This document shows, piece after piece, positions 34,601-42,043 of a DNA stretch of 42,283 nucleotides. The translations under genes were made by a program, and so were the position numbers. Position 1 is the stretch's first letter. Each line of letters begins with the position of its first letter. The notes under the pieces are model-generated. The model was not told the origin of the DNA and ran no database searches. It saw only the letters and a program-made list of their open reading frames with translations. This DNA is from Pseudolactococcus raffinolactis NBRC 100932 (lineage in GTDB: Bacteria > Bacillota > Bacilli > Lactobacillales > Streptococcaceae), in NCBI RefSeq assembly GCF_001591765.1, contig NZ_BCVN01000014.1, positions 1 through 42,283 on the forward strand, written 5' to 3'.

Positions 34601-34792
34601 ATCTCACGTGCTCACCGCATGGGGCAAACCAAAACGGTGGAAGTGATTCGCTTGATTACACGTGGCACGATTGAGGAAAAAATCATGGCGCTGCAAGATA
34701 GCAAGCGTGATATGGTGTCAACGGTCTTGGATGGTGGTGCGGATGATAGCACGATTTCTAAGGATGAAATGAAGTCGATTTTGGGGATTTAA
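31679..34792 (+). CDS. SNF2-family helicase with SWIM zinc finger
   Basis: A 1037-residue DEAD/SNF2 ATPase. An N-terminal SWIM finger (C52, C54, C64, H66) and a long SNF2-associated domain (to about 590) precede the RecA-like pair. Walker A is DDMGLGKT (about 616-623), motif II is DEAQ (about 713-716) and motif VI is QAISRAHRMGQ (about 971-981). Such proteins translocate on DNA; the bacterial role is unclear. Gene order SNF2-murC is conserved in streptococci. The ribosome site is weak. A short frame upstream (from 31598) would extend the protein but is closed by one TAG. Confidence 0.93.
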   Translation: MSRMMPARIRAEGAELFDKGLMTDVSVSEMKLSADVDGEQVVYDLDGQNDLCFCDVFQRNKRYCRHIAAVEEYLKKADTEAVEEEKKAYEAEVEKSKELQASADFLAKVNDDKWANQLEKLTLEVEVSDPKLMESFYYSGNFLAFTLKIRLTNMSRAYIIKDIPHFIMLLRKGGTYLIGSSHYVTLMLSHFDKVSQNFLNYLLKITPSQEEMTLTNLFRKLGRYFVPHAGLLPELLALTETMDFSMKISEKSVKYFSVLPLDDEGDLYQFEVKPLDDVIELTIKEMPHQTFFEGEIIYRDHVFYQLDAEQLEILNLLSKLPKASDGMKMIHFDYDDKDKLAQALQIFEKLGYVDAPDAFKIRPFKPRFSFDLDRFLTLQIAFDYGDFQITSFRDLDTLDFSRHLRLEKCIFDLLKRSGFSVGFETQVNQPKGEEIYAFFTEILPQFAKLGEVTLSPSVQELQITENFDIDIDQNGGLLEINFSLPHVPEQEFSKLVARLQENAGYYVTESGQLILLDEQFDSVKQVLNDMSDAVQVGAGKIAVPTFKTFQLSKIFGDQDGVSFSTKFEALYDNLTNPHAFPYEKPEQIKATLRPYQEDGVRWMSMLSSYHMGGVLADDMGLGKTLQSITYLASNLAQSDIALIVSPSSLIYNWSSEFAKFAPDLEVVVVDGTKQERSALLGNSKTQIFITSYGSFLKDVNTYQELQLNYLLIDEAQTVKNFNSKTNKALSQLKVDHIFALSGTPIENRVDEIWAIFQIIMPGILGDRKKFRKLKHDAISRMIQPFVMRRRKEDVLLELPDKLEMIQYSELEESQKIIYLAQLEAIQNRVRNMNDYEFSRSKIEILAGITRLRQICDTPALFMSDYTGTSGKLKSLAELLQQIKDAGHRPLIFSQFRKMFPHIEKQLEEAGISSYQLTGSTPIKDRMKMVKAFNAGSRDAFLISLKAGGTGLNLTSADVVILVDLWWNPSVEEQAISRAHRMGQTKTVEVIRLITRGTIEEKIMALQDSKRDMVSTVLDGGADDSTISKDEMKSILGI

Positions 34793-34927
34793 AGGCGACA
34801 AATTCGCATAAGTCGAGATTATTCCTCAAATTTTTGGTACAATGTAAATGGTATCTCTTGTCGAGCGATAGATTAGCCGACAGATGCTATAAAACATTCT
34901 TTAACTCAAGTGAAAGTAAGGCCAAGT

Positions 34928-35539
34928 ATGGAAAATTCGTATCCTAAAAATAAAATTACATTTCCGATTATGCCCGATGATGCGGTGTTAATACCAGATA
35001 ATCGGGTGATCATGACCAATCAACAACTTTTAACCAAAAATCCTGATGCGGCGGTCGAGCGTTTCGAGTCGTCTGCTGGGAACAAAACAAATCATGCGAC
35101 TGCTTCATCAAGCTTGATATCAGATGCTACAAACGAAGGGGAACAAGCGAGTTCCTTTGAGACACGTCTTCAAACACCAACGGTTAATGGCAAACGCCCA
35201 TTGAGCAAAAATTTCAAGGCGACAGCAGATACAATGCCAATTAAGAAAAAATCAAGCTTGGTTGAGGATGCGAGGAAGCGTGCGCGTGAAAATGCGGTGG
35301 CACCTAAACCTGTCAAACCCTATGTCAATCCATTGGAGCGCGCATCGTCAGATGAACTAGGGATCAAAGGTCTGGCTAATAAAAAAGTGGCTCAAACGCA
35401 ACACTCATTAGGCAAACCAGTCTCAGGTTTTGACAAAACAGCAGCACGTGAGTCAAATGGGTCTTTATTCGACGAACCAAAACAAGACTATTTTGCTAGT
35501 AAACATCAGCACCGTGAGGGGTTTGATACAGTTGATTAA
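34928..35539 (+). CDS. Unknown disordered protein between SNF2 and murC
   Basis: A 203-residue hydrophilic protein that I do not recognise. It has no signal peptide, membrane segment or globular pattern. It is rich in Ser, Lys, Asn and Asp with basic stretches (KKKSSLVEDARKRAREN, near 118-134) and prolines, and looks largely disordered. The ATG at 34928 follows TAAGG; an in-frame GTG at 34910 is less likely. It lies 135 bases after the helicase and 268 before murC, so a role linked to either is only inference. Codon use looks genic. Confidence 0.65.
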   Translation: MENSYPKNKITFPIMPDDAVLIPDNRVIMTNQQLLTKNPDAAVERFESSAGNKTNHATASSSLISDATNEGEQASSFETRLQTPTVNGKRPLSKNFKATADTMPIKKKSSLVEDARKRARENAVAPKPVKPYVNPLERASSDELGIKGLANKKVAQTQHSLGKPVSGFDKTAARESNGSLFDEPKQDYFASKHQHREGFDTVD

Positions 35540-35807
35540 GTCAGAGGTATCAAAACAGACACAAGCATGACAAATCGTTATCGTTAGAAAATGATACTGA
35601 AGGCGATACGACGACGTCGTAAACTTTTGTAGAAAATGAAGATGATGGTGTTCCTGTTTAGGTTCGCAAATTATCTATTTTCCTAAAAAGTTAGTCTGAA
35701 GTTCAAATAGAAAGGAATAGAGTTTCGTTAGGTTTAGAGGTGTTGGGGATTTCAAGAAAATTCTCATCATCTGTACCATTGCCCAACCCAACTTAAAGAG
35801 TAGACAA
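35540..35807. other. Gap between the unknown gene and murC
   Basis: No intact gene. One frame at about 35588-35695 reads as an acidic, protein-like stretch broken by stops, which could be a decayed 3' extension of the preceding gene. No strong promoter or terminator is visible. The stretch before murC contains a purine-rich AAAGAG as a weak ribosome site. Confidence 0.4.
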
Positions 35808-37142
35808 ATGTCACAAAAAACTTATCATTTTATCGGAATCAAAGGGTCTGGTATGTCAGCACTTGCCCTTATGCTCCACCAAATGGGTCACAAAGTCCAA
35901 GGGTCTGATTCGACAGATTACTACTTTACGCAGCGTGGTCTAGAATTAGCGGGTATTCCGCTCCTACCATTTGATACGAAAAATATCACACCAGATGTTG
36001 AAATCATTGTCGGTAATGCTTTCCGAGATGACAACAATGTCGAAGTGGCTTACGCCAATAAAAATGGCTACAATTATGTTCGCTACCATGAATTCCTCGG
36101 CCAATTTATGACTAACTTCACATCAATCGGCGTAGCAGGTGCTCATGGTAAAACATCAACAACTGGTCTTTTGGCTCACGTCATGCGTCATGTGACAGAT
36201 ACCTCTTATCTGATTGGCGATGGGACAGGTCGTGGATCAGCAGATTCTAAATTCTTTGTTTTCGAGTCTGATGAGTATGAACGTCATTTCCTACCTTACC
36301 ATCCTGAATATAGCATTATTACCAACGTCGATTTCGATCATCCTGACTATTTTACAGGAATTGATGATGTCTTTGATGCTTTTCAAACCTATGCTAACCA
36401 AGTTACCAAAGGCGTGTTCGTTTACGGTGATGATAAATACCTTCAAAAATTAACGGCTAATGTACCAATTTATCGTTACGGTTTCTCTGACAGCGATGAC
36501 TATATTGCAAAAGACGTGACACGGACGACCAGCGGTTCAAAATTCACGGCTTATTTCCACGACGAAAAAATCGGAGAATTTGTTGTGCCAACATATGGTA
36601 AGCATAATATCTTGAATGCCTTGGCTGTTGTTGCCGTAACTCACCAAGACGGTTTTGATGCTAAAGAAATTGCTAAGTACATGGCGACGTTTGGTGGCGT
36701 TAAGCGCCGATTCACAGAAAAACGGATTGACGATCAAGTCATTATTGATGATTTTGCCCACCACCCGACTGAAATTGAAGCAACAGTGGACGCAGCGCGT
36801 CAAAAATATCCGGATAAAGAAATTGTCGCTGTCTTCCAGCCCCATACTTTCACACGGACAATCGCCCTGATTGATGAATTTGCGACAAGCTTGAACCAGG
36901 CTGATGCTGTTTACTTAGCACAGATTTATGGGTCAGCACGTGAAGTCGATCACGGTGATGTTAAGGTTGAAGACCTAGCTGTGAAAATTGAAAAACCAGC
37001 TAAAGTGATTACCGTGGATAATGTTTCACCCTTGCTTGACCATGATAATGCAGTCTACGTCTTCATGGGTGCTGGTGATATTCAAAAGTATGAGTATGCC
37101 TTTGAATCACTTTTGTCACAATTGACAAGTAATGTTCAATAG
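35808..37142 (+). CDS. murC: UDP-N-acetylmuramate--L-alanine ligase
   Basis: A 444-residue Mur ligase that adds L-alanine to UDP-MurNAc in cytoplasmic peptidoglycan precursor synthesis. The N-terminal Rossmann motif is [12 protein letters not shown] (about 7-18), the ATP loop is [10 protein letters not shown] (about 109-118), [10 protein letters not shown] (about 151-160) carries catalytic acidic residues, and [10 protein letters not shown] (about 312-321) marks the central/C-terminal region. Full length. The ribosome site is weak. A perfect 17-bp hairpin follows. Confidence 0.97.
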   Translation: MSQKTYHFIGIKGSGMSALALMLHQMGHKVQGSDSTDYYFTQRGLELAGIPLLPFDTKNITPDVEIIVGNAFRDDNNVEVAYANKNGYNYVRYHEFLGQFMTNFTSIGVAGAHGKTSTTGLLAHVMRHVTDTSYLIGDGTGRGSADSKFFVFESDEYERHFLPYHPEYSIITNVDFDHPDYFTGIDDVFDAFQTYANQVTKGVFVYGDDKYLQKLTANVPIYRYGFSDSDDYIAKDVTRTTSGSKFTAYFHDEKIGEFVVPTYGKHNILNALAVVAVTHQDGFDAKEIAKYMATFGGVKRRFTEKRIDDQVIIDDFAHHPTEIEATVDAARQKYPDKEIVAVFQPHTFTRTIALIDEFATSLNQADAVYLAQIYGSAREVDHGDVKVEDLAVKIEKPAKVITVDNVSPLLDHDNAVYVFMGAGDIQKYEYAFESLLSQLTSNVQ

Positions 37143-37165
37143 ACTCAAATCAACTCAAATCAAAA

Positions 37166-37205
37166 AAGACAAACGCCAATTTTATATGAAATTGGCGTTT
37201 GTCTT
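37166..37205 (+). terminator. Hairpin after murC
   Basis: A 17-base perfect stem (AAGACAAACGCCAATTT, 37166-37182, with its complement at 37189-37205). There are few T after it, but an A-run precedes it. Confidence 0.7.
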
Positions 37206-37242
37206 CACAATCAATCTATCGTAAAGGGGATGAGAATAGACA

Positions 37243-37731
37243 ATGAAAATCAGACAAGTTATACCAGCAGACTTAGAAGCTGCTTATAAGATAGAAGCCA
37301 GCAATTTCTCACCAGAAGAAGCTGCCAGTTATGAGGCGGTCAAATCACGAATTGCTAAAATTCCAGACACGTTTTTAGTGGCAGAAATTGACGGTCAAGT
37401 TGCGGGTTATATTGAAGGACCAGCGGTCAATGTCCGCCATTTAACAGATGATCTGTTTCAAACAGTTGTAGAAAATCCAGCAACAGGTGGCTATATTGCG
37501 GTTACCAGTTTATCTGTGGCAGAAGACTTTAAAGGCCAAGCTGTTGGAACGAAATTAATCGCAGCCTTGAAAGACTTAGCGCGCGAGCAAAAGCGTGATG
37601 GCATTACCTTAACTTGCCATGATTATTTGATTTCCTATTATGAAAAAAATGGCTTTACTAACGATGGTCAATCACAATCTACACATGGTGGTGCCGTCTG
37701 GTATGATATGGTTTGGGAAAATAAAGCTTAA
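37243..37731 (+). CDS. GNAT-family N-acetyltransferase (AANAT-like)
   Basis: A 162-residue GNAT. VTSLSVAEDFKGQAVGTKLI (about 86-105) is the acetyl-CoA motif A with the Q-x-x-G-T loop, and CHDYLISYYEKNGF (about 126-139) is the B-motif region with the usual Tyr. It resembles the streptococcal acetyltransferase commonly found after murC. Substrate unknown. Ribosome site AAAGGGGA; its own terminator follows. Confidence 0.88.
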   Translation: MKIRQVIPADLEAAYKIEASNFSPEEAASYEAVKSRIAKIPDTFLVAEIDGQVAGYIEGPAVNVRHLTDDLFQTVVENPATGGYIAVTSLSVAEDFKGQAVGTKLIAALKDLAREQKRDGITLTCHDYLISYYEKNGFTNDGQSQSTHGGAVWYDMVWENKA

Positions 37732-37736
37732 ACTAG

Positions 37737-37776
37737 AGAAAACTCGTAGGCTATCCATGCCTACGAGTTTTCTTTA
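37737..37776 (+). terminator. Terminator after GNAT gene
   Basis: AGAAAACTCGTAGGC pairs with GCCTACGAGTTTTCT around a 7-base loop, followed by TTT. Confidence 0.85.
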
Positions 37777-37787
37777 AGGGAGTTATT

Positions 37788-37829
37788 ATGAAAAAATATT
37801 TTAGGAATGGCTTAAGTATAACCAAGTAA
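37788..37829 (+). other. Thirteen-codon frame with a good ribosome site
   Basis: AAGGGAG (37776-37782) is followed by ATG and MKKYFRNGLSITK then TAA, ending 1 base before the 17-bp repeat motif. It could be a leader peptide or the 5' scrap of a lost gene. Translation is not demonstrated. Confidence 0.3.
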
Positions 37830-37830
37830 A

Positions 37831-37847
37831 CTTAAACGAGCCTTAAA
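37831..37847 (+). promoter_or_regulatory. 17-bp direct-repeat motif, copy 2 (methylase promoter)
   Basis: CTTAAACGAGCCTTAAA differs at one base from 27601-27617. Two CTTAAA units sit 11 bases apart, and a third related CTTGAA follows, overlapping the -35 region of the promoter at 37855-37885. Confidence 0.5.
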
Positions 37848-37854
37848 GCAAAGC

Positions 37855-37885
37855 TTGAAATTCGAATTCAGGAATGTGGTATAAT
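37855..37885 (+). promoter_or_regulatory. Promoter of the methylase gene, possibly leaderless
   Basis: TTGAAA (37855-37860), a 19-base spacer and TGG-extended TATAAT (37880-37885). Transcription should begin around 37892-37893, at the ATG itself. Confidence 0.65.
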
Positions 37886-37892
37886 AAAAGCT

Positions 37893-38828
37893 ATGAATAT
37901 GGAAAAAATAGAAACGGCATTTGGCCTATTATTAGCCAACGTTCAGCAACTTGAAACACGCTTGGCAACACATTTTTACGATGCCTTGATTGAGCAAAAT
38001 GTGAGCTATCTCGGTAAAGCTGTATCAGAAGACTTGCAGCAACGCAATGAGCAGTTGCGTGCGCTCAATTTGACAAAACAAGAGTGGCAAAAGGTCTATC
38101 AGTTTGCCTTGATTAAGGGTGCTAAGGACATGCACCTGCAAGCCAATCATCAGTTAACACCGGATGCAATTGGGTATATCATCAATTTCATGATTGAGAC
38201 CTTATCTACCGAAACTAACTTGTCTATTTTGGAATTAGGGGCTGGGACAGGTAATTTAGCCGAGACATTATTGACTAGCATGTCAGATAAAGCACTAACC
38301 TATACTGGCTTTGAAGTTGATGATTTAATGATTGACCTGTCGGCTAGCATTGCCGATGTCATGCAAACTTCAGCCCAATTTTTGCAGATTGATGCTGTGC
38401 GCCCTCAGGTTATCGAACCTGTGGATCTGTTATTGTCAGATTTACCGGTAGGCTATTATCCAGATGATGCGATTGCGCAACGTTCAGTTGTTGGCAGTCA
38501 GAGTGAGCATACCTACGCCCATCACTTGCTGATGGCGCAAGGATTCAAATATCTAAAAGCAGATGGTTATGCGATTTTTATTGCACCGAGTGATTTGTTG
38601 TCTAGTCCGCAATCCGATTTATTAAAAAAATGGTTGCAGGATTATGCCAGCGTCGCTGCTGTGATTACTTTACCAGAAGACATTGTCACTGAAAATCATA
38701 CTAAGGCAATCTTTGTTTTACAAAAGTCTGCACAAGGTAAAGCACCCTTTGTTTTTCCTTTGATAAGTCTAACCAATCCTGAAATTGTGCGGTCTTTCAT
38801 GACGCAATTTCGTCAGAATATGATATAA
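37893..38828 (+). CDS. Class I SAM-dependent methyltransferase (YtxK-like)
   Basis: A 311-residue N6-adenine-type methylase homologue. SAM motif I is ILELGAGTGNLAE (about 112-124) and motif IV appears as LLSDLPVGYYPDD (about 181-193), characteristic of the YtxK family, where DLPVGYYP replaces the NPPY of true methylases. The target is unknown. In lactococci and streptococci this gene usually links the comG pilus operon with ackA; here ackA follows, but upstream there is a GNAT/murC block and no com genes. The ATG at 37893 has no ribosome site (also none for 37899). Confidence 0.88.
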   Translation: MNMEKIETAFGLLLANVQQLETRLATHFYDALIEQNVSYLGKAVSEDLQQRNEQLRALNLTKQEWQKVYQFALIKGAKDMHLQANHQLTPDAIGYIINFMIETLSTETNLSILELGAGTGNLAETLLTSMSDKALTYTGFEVDDLMIDLSASIADVMQTSAQFLQIDAVRPQVIEPVDLLLSDLPVGYYPDDAIAQRSVVGSQSEHTYAHHLLMAQGFKYLKADGYAIFIAPSDLLSSPQSDLLKKWLQDYASVAAVITLPEDIVTENHTKAIFVLQKSAQGKAPFVFPLISLTNPEIVRSFMTQFRQNMI

Positions 38829-38834
38829 TTTAAG

Positions 38835-38848
38835 GGAAAACGTTTTCA
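38835..38848 (+). promoter_or_regulatory. CcpA-binding site (cre) upstream of ackA
   Basis: GGAAAACGTTTTCA matches the cre consensus TGWAANCGNTNWCA at all but the first base. CcpA control of ackA is established in Bacillus. A TATAAT (38824-38829) lies just upstream, overlapping the methylase stop. Confidence 0.7.
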
Positions 38849-38903
38849 ACACGGGCGTTTTAGCGGGCAACAAACGATATCTGAATGTGTTACTTTAATA
38901 CCT

Positions 38904-39118
38904 TTTGGGGAAAGATGTTTAGTTGTATAAGAAAATACTACTAATACAGTCGCCTCAACATCTTAAACTAATTGAGTTTCGGCTCCTTGGTGTTAGGAAA
39001 ATAGATAAAAAGTACGCAGACACTATCGTGTCTTTACGTCTTTTTCCTAATTCACTCCTGCGATTACTCGTCGCGGAAAAGAATTCTACACACCAAAACA
39101 GTCGCCTCAACATCTTAA
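38904..39118 (+). ncRNA. Candidate cis-regulatory RNA upstream of ackA (copy B, with a degenerate tandem half)
   Basis: Copy B: P0 TTGAG (38972-38976) with CTCAA (39106-39110); P1 TTGGTGT (38987-38993) with ACACCAA (39090-39096); P2 TAGGAAAA (38994-39001) with TTTTCCTA (39042-39049), which holds an inner hairpin GACAC/GTGTC. An extra hairpin CTGCGA/TCGCGG (39058-39076) makes a junction. The flanks are identical to copy A at 18717-18826, and P1 is covaried at four pairs. Upstream, 38905-38967 ends with the same 3' string GTCGCCTCAACATCTTAAA and can form TTGGGG/CCTCAA, suggesting a degenerate first unit. It ends just before AGGAGAG of ackA. Confidence 0.7.
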
Positions 39119-39136
39119 TCTAGGAGAGAATGGAAA

Positions 39137-40330
39137 ATGTCAAAAACAATTGCGATTAATGCCGGTAGCTCAAGCCTTAAATGGCAGCTTTATCAAATGC
39201 CAGAAGAAACAGTAATAGCTAAAGGCCTGATTGAGCGGATTGGCTTGCCGGAGTCAGTTTCGACAGTTAGTTTTGAAGGCGATAAACATGTTACCGTTAA
39301 AAACATTCACAATCATACAGAAGCTGTCGCGATTCTGATGAATGACCTCAAAGCCTTGAACATCATTGCGCACTTTTCAGAAATCACTGGCACGGGTCAT
39401 CGTGTCGTTGCAGGTGGTGAGTTGTTCAAGGAATCAGTTTTGATCACCAATGATGTTGCAAACCAAATCGAAGCCTTATCTGATTTGGCACCCCTCCACA
39501 ATCCGGCCAATGCTGCAGGGATCTATGCTTTCTGTGCCTTATTGCCAGAAGCGACTCACGTGGCTGTCTTTGATACCGCTTTTCATACGACCATGCCTGC
39601 GGTTGCTTACCGTTACCCTATGCCAAACGAATACTACGAAAAATATGCAGTTCGCAAGTATGGCGCGCACGGTACTAGCCATATGTACGTGTCACAAAAA
39701 GCGGCTGAATATCTTGGTAAAGCACCCGAAGACCTTAAACTCATCACTGCGCATATCGGTAATGGTGTGAGTTTGACAGCCATTGATGGTGGAGAGTCAG
39801 TTGATACTTCAATGGGCTTCACACCACTTGCAGGTGTGATGATGGGCACACGGACTGGTGAGTTAGATGCCTCAACCATTCCCTATATTATGGCTAAAAC
39901 GGGGATCACGGACGTTGCTGAAGTCATTGATACTTTTAATAAAAAGTCTGGCTTAGCAGGCATTTCTGATATTTCATCAGATATGCGTGATATTATTTCT
40001 GCTCGTGAAGCGGGTGATGAAAAAGCAATCTTAGCTTTTGATATGTTTGTTAACCGGATTCAAAAATTTATCGGACAATATTTAGCAGTGCTGAATGGCG
40101 CGGATGCCCTTATTTTTACTGCTGGGATTGGTGAAAACTCTGGTCCTGTTCGTCAAGCGATTGTTGATGGTTTGTCATGGTTTGGCTTAGACATTGATGA
40201 AAGCAAAAACGTTGTGGGTGCGGATGGTATCATCTCAACACCAAATGCCAAGGTGAAAGTACTTGTCATTCCTACGGATGAAGAACTTGTCATCGCGCGT
40301 GACGTTGAAAAATTTAAGGCAAAAGCCTAG
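39137..40330 (+). CDS. ackA: Acetate kinase
   Basis: A 397-residue ASKHA-fold kinase making ATP and acetate from acetyl phosphate, the last step of overflow metabolism. Motifs: [10 protein letters not shown] (about 7-16), GHRVVAGGE (about 93-101), AVFDTAFH (about 145-152), [10 protein letters not shown] (about 177-186), HIGNGVSL and [10 protein letters not shown]. Full length. AGGAGAG precedes the ATG. Upstream lie a cre-like site and a long structured leader, so both carbon control and RNA-level control are plausible. Confidence 0.97.
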   Translation: MSKTIAINAGSSSLKWQLYQMPEETVIAKGLIERIGLPESVSTVSFEGDKHVTVKNIHNHTEAVAILMNDLKALNIIAHFSEITGTGHRVVAGGELFKESVLITNDVANQIEALSDLAPLHNPANAAGIYAFCALLPEATHVAVFDTAFHTTMPAVAYRYPMPNEYYEKYAVRKYGAHGTSHMYVSQKAAEYLGKAPEDLKLITAHIGNGVSLTAIDGGESVDTSMGFTPLAGVMMGTRTGELDASTIPYIMAKTGITDVAEVIDTFNKKSGLAGISDISSDMRDIISAREAGDEKAILAFDMFVNRIQKFIGQYLAVLNGADALIFTAGIGENSGPVRQAIVDGLSWFGLDIDESKNVVGADGIISTPNAKVKVLVIPTDEELVIARDVEKFKAKA

Positions 40331-40339
40331 TCATAAATG

Positions 40340-40379
40340 AAAACTTCCTTGACACAAATGATATTCAAGGGAGTTTTTA
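40340..40379 (+). terminator. ackA terminator
   Basis: AAAACTTCCTTGA pairs with TCAAGGGAGTTTTT (one wobble) and ends in T. Confidence 0.8.
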
Positions 40380-40498
40380 TTGTTATCAAACACAATAAAC
40401 TTCCTTTACCAATGATTGAATAGTCCTGAAAGATATCATGTTAAGAGTTGGCACCATCAAATCAACTTGAAATTAACTTAGAAATCCGACGGAGATTT

Positions 40499-40527
40499 TT
40501 TAAAATTCATCAATTTTGTGGTAAAAT
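40499..40527 (+). promoter_or_regulatory. Promoter of pyrH-frr
   Basis: TTTAAA, a 17-base spacer and TGG-extended TAAAAT (40522-40527), about 40 bases before pyrH. Confidence 0.55.
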
Positions 40528-40569
40528 GGATAAGATAAAGTATGAAACGAACAGTATGAAAGGTGAATT

Positions 40570-41289
40570 ATGTCTCAAGTAAAATATAAACGCGTCCTCA
40601 TCAAACTTTCCGGAGAAGCATTAGCTGGTGAACGTGGTGTCGGCATTGATATTGCGACGGTTGAGGAAATCGCTGGTGAACTGAAAGAAGTTCATGATTT
40701 AGGGATTGAAATTGCCTTGGTCATTGGTGGTGGTAATCTGTGGCGTGGTGAAGAAGCTGCAGCAGCAGGGATGGAACGTGTACCTGCTGATTATACAGGG
40801 ATGTTAGGAACAGTCATGAATGCCCTTGTCATGGCAGATGCCCTTGAGCGTGCCGGTGTGACAACACGTGTTCAAACAGCGATTAATATGCAACAGTTGG
40901 CTGAACCTTATGTTCGTGGTCGGGCCTTGCGCCATCTTGAAAAAGAACGCATCGTAATCTTCGCTGCAGGGACTGGATCGCCTTATTTTTCAACGGATAC
41001 GACGGCTGCGCTCAGAGCAGCTGAAATTGATGCGGAGGCCATTCTCATGGCTAAAAATGGGGTTGATGGCGTTTATAATGACGATCCACGTACCAATACT
41101 GCAGCAATCAAGTTCGAGGAGTTGACGCATATTGAGGTGTTAAAACAAGGCTTGAAGATTATGGATTCAACAGCTTCGAGTTTGTCGATGGATAACAATA
41201 TCGACCTTGTCGTCTTTAATCTCAATGAAACTGGTAACATCAAACGTGTTGTTTTGGGCGAACATATCGGAACAACCGTTTCAAATTAA
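40570..41289 (+). CDS. pyrH: UMP kinase
   Basis: A 239-residue hexameric amino-acid-kinase-fold enzyme converting UMP to UDP. Motifs: [11 protein letters not shown] (about 8-18), [10 protein letters not shown] (about 52-61), [11 protein letters not shown] (about 137-147) and [12 protein letters not shown] (about 160-171). AGGTG precedes the ATG. It is followed after 30 bases by frr, the usual pairing in Firmicutes. Confidence 0.97.
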   Translation: MSQVKYKRVLIKLSGEALAGERGVGIDIATVEEIAGELKEVHDLGIEIALVIGGGNLWRGEEAAAAGMERVPADYTGMLGTVMNALVMADALERAGVTTRVQTAINMQQLAEPYVRGRALRHLEKERIVIFAAGTGSPYFSTDTTAALRAAEIDAEAILMAKNGVDGVYNDDPRTNTAAIKFEELTHIEVLKQGLKIMDSTASSLSMDNNIDLVVFNLNETGNIKRVVLGEHIGTTVSN

Positions 41290-41319
41290 TTTTAAAAGAA
41301 ATATAAAAGGAAGACTATC

Positions 41320-41877
41320 ATGACAAATGACATCGTAAAAACAGCGCAAGACCGTATGAAACAATCTATTGAAAGTTTGCAACGTGAATTTGGTAGCATC
41401 CGTGCTGGCCGTGCTAATGCGAGCTTGCTTGACCGGATCACTGTGGAGTATTACGGGGCACCAACACCGTTGAACCAATTGGCTGGGATTTCTGTTCCGG
41501 AAGCGCGCGTGCTTTTGATCACTCCATTTGATAAAACGGTGATTAAAGATATCGAAGCGGCGCTAAACGCAAGTGATTTAGGGATTAATCCCCAATCTGA
41601 CGGCAATGTGATTCGTTTGGTGATTCCAGCGCTGACTGAAGAACGTCGGAAAGATTTGGCAAAAGAAGTTAAGAAAACAGCTGAAGGTGGCAAAGTAGCC
41701 ATTCGTAATATCCGTAAAGATGCCATGAATGATGCCAAAAAATCTGAAAAAGCCAAAGAAATTACTGAAGATGAGTTGAAGACACTTGAAAAAGACATTC
41801 AAAAAGTGACAGATGCTGCTGTTAAAGAGATCGATCAGCACACTGCCAATAAAGAAGAAGAACTTTTGACTGTTTAA
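41320..41877 (+). CDS. frr: Ribosome recycling factor
   Basis: A 185-residue tRNA-mimicking factor that splits post-termination ribosomes together with EF-G. Family signatures include [17 protein letters not shown] (about 25-41), [12 protein letters not shown] and the conserved basic [13 protein letters not shown] (about 107-119). AAAGGAAG lies before the ATG. Co-transcribed with pyrH. Confidence 0.97.
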   Translation: MTNDIVKTAQDRMKQSIESLQREFGSIRAGRANASLLDRITVEYYGAPTPLNQLAGISVPEARVLLITPFDKTVIKDIEAALNASDLGINPQSDGNVIRLVIPALTEERRKDLAKEVKKTAEGGKVAIRNIRKDAMNDAKKSEKAKEITEDELKTLEKDIQKVTDAAVKEIDQHTANKEEELLTV

Positions 41878-41946
41878 TGGTATAAACAAACATCAGGCGT
41901 TGACTTGACGCTTGAATGCCTACCTTAATTTTGAGGCTCTATAATA

Positions 41947-41980
41947 AATCGTGTGGGAAAATTTCCCACACGATTTTTTT
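41947..41980 (+). terminator. Strong terminator inside the IS left end / after frr
   Basis: AATCGTGTGGGAAA and TTTCCCACACGATT form a perfect stem followed by TTTTT. A weaker GGCGT/ACGCC-like hairpin at about 41895-41920 may be the native frr terminator. Confidence 0.85.
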
Positions 41981-42007
41981 GCATAAAAAAATCCTTCCTT
42001 CTATAAT
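41979..42007 (+). promoter_or_regulatory. Transposase promoter
   Basis: TTGCAT (41979-41984), 17-base spacer, TATAAT (42002-42007), followed by GGAAGGAAAG and the ATG. Confidence 0.75.
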
Positions 42008-42043
42008 GTGAGTTACTACGCAACACAAAACGGAAGGAAAGAC

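Noticed and set aside
41451-41889. Overlapping minus-strand frames over frr
   Set aside because: Shadows of frr without initiation signals.
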